DNA of 8,601 nt. Source: a bacterium (GTDB lineage: Bacteria; Verrucomicrobiota; Kiritimatiellia; UBA8416). Shown here in pieces: positions 5,650 through 8,601 of the stretch. The DNA is taken from assembly GCA_020048935.1 (NCBI GenBank), contig JAIFLS010000168.1, positions 1 to 8,601 of the forward strand, read 5' to 3'. The notes below the pieces were generated by a model. That model saw only the letters and a program-made list of their open reading frames with translations, was not told the DNA's origin and ran no database searches. Position 1 is the stretch's first letter. The number at the start of each line of letters is the position of its first letter. The position numbers and the translations under genes are program-made.

Positions 5650-7550
5650 TGCACGGCGCACACGTGAGGACACGCCTGGCCCAGATCGAAGTCAGCGCGG
5701 GGCGTCCCCGCGCCAATACCACCACTATTCTCGCGTACATCCGCGAAGCGGTCGCCGACGGCATCGACCTGCTGGTTTTTCCTGAAATGGCCGTGCCGGG
5801 ATACCTGATCGGGGACCGCTGGGAACAGCAGGCATTCCTGCGCCAGTGCGAGGCCTGCGGCGAGGAGATCCGCCAGGCATCGCAAGCATTGACGGTCGTG
5901 TTCGGCAACGTCGCCATCGACTGGACAAAACAGAACGAGGACGGCCGCCCCCGCAAATACAACGCCCTGTTCATTGCCGACCATGGCCGCTTCGCGGGGC
6001 CGGCTGACTCCCTCTACCCCTTCTGCATCAAGGCGCTGCTGCCCAACTACCGGCAATTCGACGACAGCCGCCATTTCCACGACCTGCGCAAGCTGGCGTT
6101 CGAGCAGGGCGGCGACATCGACCGCTTTTTCACGCCGGTGCGCACTTCCTGCGCGGTGCTCGGCTGCGTTCTCTGCGAGGACGCCTGGAACCTCGACTAC
6201 GCTCTCTCCCCCCTGGAACGGCTGGCACGCCACGGCGACATCGAGCTGTTCATCAATGCCAGCGCCTCGCCGTTCACCTTCAACAAGAACCACAAGCGCA
6301 ACCGCGTTTTCGCGGCGCATGCCCGCCACCTGCACCGCCCGCTGCTGTATGTCAACCACACCGGCATCCAGGACAACGGCAAGACCGTTTTCACCTTCGA
6401 CGGGGCCTCCTGCGTCTACGATGCGCTCGGCAATGCCGTCCGCTGCGATCCCCCGTTCGAGGCGCGGACACTGACGCTCGACATCCCGCGCACCCCGGGC
6501 ACCGCCTTCGCGCCCCTTGCGCCGCCGCGCGAGGACGGTATCGCCGAGCTAGCCAACGCGCTGCGCTACGGACTCGCCCGCTTCCTGTCCCTCCGCGGCA
6601 TCCGCCGCGTGGTCGTCGGGGCTTCCGGCGGGATCGATTCCGCCGTGGTGGCCGCGCTGCTTCGGCTCGTGCTACCGCCCGAGGACCTGCTGCTGGCCAA
6701 CATGCCCGGACGCTACAACTCGCAGACCACACGCGGCCTGGCCGCCGACCTTGCCCGCAACCTCGGCGTGCCCTATGTGTCCATCGCGATCGAGGACAGC
6801 GTCGCGCTGACCCGAGCCCAGATCGACGGGCTGGCCCTCGCCATCCCCGGCGGACGGACGACCGGCACGCTGCGACTCAGCGAATTCATGCTCGAGAACG
6901 TACAGGCGCGCGACCGTTCCTCACGCATCCTGGCCGCGCTGGCGGCTGCCTTCGGCGGGGCCTTCACCTGCAACGCCAACAAGGCCGAGCTGACGGTCGG
7001 CTACTCCACGCTTTACGGCGACCTCGGCGGTTTCCTGGCTCCGATCGCCGACCTCTGGAAGGGCGAGGTCTACGCGCTTGCCCGCTACCTGAACGAGTCC
7101 GCCTACGGGCGGGAGGTCATTCCCGACGGTTCCCTCCGGATCGTCCCTTCCGCCGAGCTCAGCAGCGCGCAGGATGTCGACCAGGGGCTTGGCGACCCAC
7201 TTATCTACCCCTATCACGACCGTCTCTTCGCGAGCTGGGTCGAATGGTGGAACCGGGCCACCCCGGAGGAGATCCTCGGCTGGTACGCCAGCGGCGAGCT
7301 GGAGACGCGGCTCGGTCTCGACAAGCCCGTTCAGGCGATCCTACCCGACGCGGCGGCCTTCATTGCCGACCTGGAGCGCTGGTGGAACCTCTACCAGGGC
7401 ATGGGGCTGGCCAAGCGCATCCAGGCCCCGCCCGTGCTGGCGCTCAAGCGCCGCGCCTTCGGCTTCGACCACCGCGAGTCCCAGATTGGCGCGGACTACA
7501 CCGACACCTACCTGGCCTTGAAGGCGACATTGATCAAATCCTCTACTTGA
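5649..7550 (+). CDS. nadE: Glutamine-dependent NAD+ synthetase
   Basis: Cytoplasmic enzyme of 633 residues for the last step of NAD synthesis: nicotinic acid adenine dinucleotide, ATP and glutamine give NAD+. Residues 1-290 are a nitrilase-type glutaminase domain with the triad E46 (FPEMAVPGY), K128 (IKALLPNY) and C176 (LCEDAW). Residues 300-633 are the synthetase domain, with the ATP-pyrophosphatase P-loop SGGIDS (326-331) and the family segments NANKAEL (442-448), YSTLYGD (452-458) and KGEVY (471-475). The long C-terminal part marks the glutamine-dependent form rather than the short ammonia-dependent one. ATG 5649 is preferred over GTG 5646 because GGGGA (5638-5642) lies 6 nt before the ATG and only 3 before the GTG. 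It is second in a two-gene unit after the 57-residue membrane protein. All key residues are present. No terminator is obvious after 7550. Confidence 0.96.
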   Translation: MHGAHVRTRLAQIEVSAGRPRANTTTILAYIREAVADGIDLLVFPEMAVPGYLIGDRWEQQAFLRQCEACGEEIRQASQALTVVFGNVAIDWTKQNEDGRPRKYNALFIADHGRFAGPADSLYPFCIKALLPNYRQFDDSRHFHDLRKLAFEQGGDIDRFFTPVRTSCAVLGCVLCEDAWNLDYALSPLERLARHGDIELFINASASPFTFNKNHKRNRVFAAHARHLHRPLLYVNHTGIQDNGKTVFTFDGASCVYDALGNAVRCDPPFEARTLTLDIPRTPGTAFAPLAPPREDGIAELANALRYGLARFLSLRGIRRVVVGASGGIDSAVVAALLRLVLPPEDLLLANMPGRYNSQTTRGLAADLARNLGVPYVSIAIEDSVALTRAQIDGLALAIPGGRTTGTLRLSEFMLENVQARDRSSRILAALAAAFGGAFTCNANKAELTVGYSTLYGDLGGFLAPIADLWKGEVYALARYLNESAYGREVIPDGSLRIVPSAELSSAQDVDQGLGDPLIYPYHDRLFASWVEWWNRATPEEILGWYASGELETRLGLDKPVQAILPDAAAFIADLERWWNLYQGMGLAKRIQAPPVLALKRRAFGFDHRESQIGADYTDTYLALKATLIKSST

Positions 7551-7596
7551 CCCTGCACATACCTCGGCGTAGGATTGCAAACGACTGATCACACAG

Positions 7597-7643
7597 GCAA
7601 GCCAACCACCCAGGGGGCTCCTGGCGAAAATGAATTGGCAACT
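7597..7643. repeat. Hairpin repeat A, copy 3 (diverged)
   Basis: GCAAGCCAACCACCC at the left and GGCAACTTC at the right align with copies 1 and 2. The inner stem is CCAGG/CCTGG (7610-7614 with 7620-7624), again a different sequence with pairing kept. The outer AGTTAC-type arm is not conserved on the left. It ends about 10 nt before P3. Confidence 0.55.
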
Positions 7644-7652
7644 TCGGGGGAA

Positions 7653-7848
7653 TCGGTGAACGAGAACGGCGACGAGAGCGGATTACGAGGGCTTCGCCAT
7701 TTTCATTCTCATGCGCAGCGGCTCGCGAGGACGCTCGCCCTCCAGATGCGGAGACCGCGCTTGATTGCCGTATGGAGGGCGAGCGTCCTCGCGAGCTTGC
7801 GGTGCAGGAGCATCGTTCACCGTTCTCGTCGCCGTTCTCGTTGACCGA
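7653..7848. repeat. Nested double palindrome P, long form (P3)
   Basis: The outer arms 7655-7681 and 7820-7846 pair at 25 of 27 positions, extended by TC/GA outside. The inner arms 7721-7744 and 7773-7796 pair perfectly over 24 bp. It is nearly the same as P2, at a constant offset of 2631 bases. One change, at 7843, turns the right-arm TTCACC into TTGACC. It fills most of the 353-nt gap between nadE and the sensor gene. Confidence 0.92.
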
Positions 7849-7860
7849 ATGGTGCGACAT

Positions 7861-7880
7861 AATGACCAAGTTATAGGCAA
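7861..7880. repeat. Tail of composite element, truncated repeat A
   Basis: AATGACCAAGTTATA (7861-7875) is identical to 5230-5244 after P2, and a CAA follows in both. At the first site it leads into a full A repeat; here similarity ends near 7880. It is the probable remnant of the right-hand A copy, 24 nt before the sensor start codon. Confidence 0.5.
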
Positions 7881-7903
7881 CATCGGCAGACACGGATGGC
7901 TTC

Positions 7904-8601
7904 ATGCAACGATCCGATACACATACCTGGCACAAGGACTGGACGGCGCTGCTGCGCAACGCGCTGCTCTCGGTCGGTATCCTGATTTTCGGGCTGCTGC
8001 TTCAGCGGCATCTACAGCACGATGCCGGCCATCGCCATGCCGGGCGATATAGCCGAGACATGGCGCGAATGCTGCAGGATCAGATCATCGACACCCCGGC
8101 CAGCGGAGCCGTGCGCGGTCTCGGCGTCACCAACAAACGCCTGAACGCTGTCATCAGCGGCACGCTATCAGTCGAGAACACCGATCTCTTGATTTCACTC
8201 GAGAATCTGAAAACTCATATTGGTGCCGACCTGGTCTATGCCATGGACGCAACCGGTCAGGTGCTGATATCCACAACCTACGACGACGGCAAGACGCTCA
8301 CCGGCAATAACTATGCATTCCGCCCATACTTTAAGAAAGCCCTTGCAGGAGAGGCCGCCGTCTACCCTGCCCTCGGCATGACAACATTCCAGCGCGGCCT
8401 GTATTATTCCGCCCCCGTGTGTTCTGAAGAGCCCCACGAACCGAACCCGGACGCGATTATCGGGGTCGTCGTCATCAAGATGCCCTTTGACGCGATCGAC
8501 AACATCCTGGCAAATGCGTCCGATCTGATTTCTCTCGTCAGTCCGCAAGGCGTTGTACTCAGCAGCTCGAACCGCGACTGGCTTTTCAGCACCATTCCCG
8601 G
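7904..8601 (+). CDS. DctB-like membrane sensor, N-terminal part (truncated by window)
   Basis: An open frame of 232 codons runs off the right edge. Residues 16-33 form a transmembrane segment, with the N-terminus probably cytoplasmic. From about 40 a periplasmic double-Cache (PAS-like) sensor domain follows. The stretch TGNNYAFRPYFKKALAGE (133-150), then YPALGMTT, GLYYSAPV, GVVVIKMPF and GVVLSSSNRDW, follows the DctB sensor pattern, in which NYAFRPYF lines a C4-dicarboxylate pocket. In that family a second membrane segment and a histidine kinase come next, but they lie outside the window; a diguanylate cyclase or chemoreceptor output is possible. ATG 7904 is the only start after the in-frame TAG at 7874. 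GGA at 7894-7896 is a weak ribosome-binding site. No dctA or response regulator is in view. Confidence 0.8.
   Translation, partial: MQRSDTHTWHKDWTALLRNALLSVGILIFGLLLQRHLQHDAGHRHAGRYSRDMARMLQDQIIDTPASGAVRGLGVTNKRLNAVISGTLSVENTDLLISLENLKTHIGADLVYAMDATGQVLISTTYDDGKTLTGNNYAFRPYFKKALAGEAAVYPALGMTTFQRGLYYSAPVCSEEPHEPNPDAIIGVVVIKMPFDAIDNILANASDLISLVSPQGVVLSSSNRDWLFSTIP

Noticed and set aside
5535..6359. 274-codon minus-strand frame opposite nadE
   Set aside because: Shadow of nadE, which has complete catalytic motifs in the correct frame.
7841..7869. TTGACC in the right arm of P3 as a -35 box
   Set aside because: At 16-18 nt downstream there is no -10-like hexamer.

Overview
The window is GC-rich bacterial DNA with five complete protein genes, one very small membrane-protein gene, and the first 232 codons of a sensor gene cut off by the right edge. 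The genes are ordinary, but the intergenic spaces are crowded with palindromic and hairpin repeats. That combination (high GC, an RhlE-type helicase, a glutamine-dependent NAD synthetase, many foldback repeats) makes me think of the PVC superphylum, perhaps Kiritimatiellota. This is an impression, because the window holds no rRNA or other marker gene.

Layout. Positions 1-169 hold a short palindrome and a leftward promoter-like pair. On the minus strand, 170-1389 is a two-gene unit: a small HMA-fold lipoprotein followed, with a 4-base ATGA overlap, by a XerD-type tyrosine recombinase. Positions 1390-1673 hold the promoter of that unit and a REP/BIME-like pair of GTAG hairpins. An RhlE-type DEAD-box helicase (minus) occupies 1674-2951, behind a leader of about 113 nt that contains a terminator-like hairpin. 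Positions 3114-3351 are a foldback element with perfect 16-bp ends. Glycerol kinase (minus) occupies 3392-4885.

The gap 4886-5475 contains the glpK promoter, a composite repeat (hairpin repeat A, a 192-bp double palindrome P, another A) and an inverted array of 7-base units. On the plus strand, 5476-5649 encodes a 57-residue membrane protein that shares one base (TGATG) with nadE (5649-7550). A second copy of the composite repeat fills 7597-7880. It lies just upstream of a DctB-like sensor gene that starts at 7904 and runs off the window.

How the parts relate. The genes do not form one pathway. They are separate housekeeping functions: chromosome-dimer resolution, RNA remodelling, glycerol entry into glycolysis, NAD synthesis and probable dicarboxylate sensing. 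The unifying feature is the repeat system. The two large palindromes agree at 180 of 192 positions without a gap, and a third short copy lacks the inner palindrome. Ten of the 12 differences would change an encoded amino acid or stop codon, so these are structural elements and not genes. No transposase, RAYT gene, CRISPR array, tRNA or rRNA was seen.
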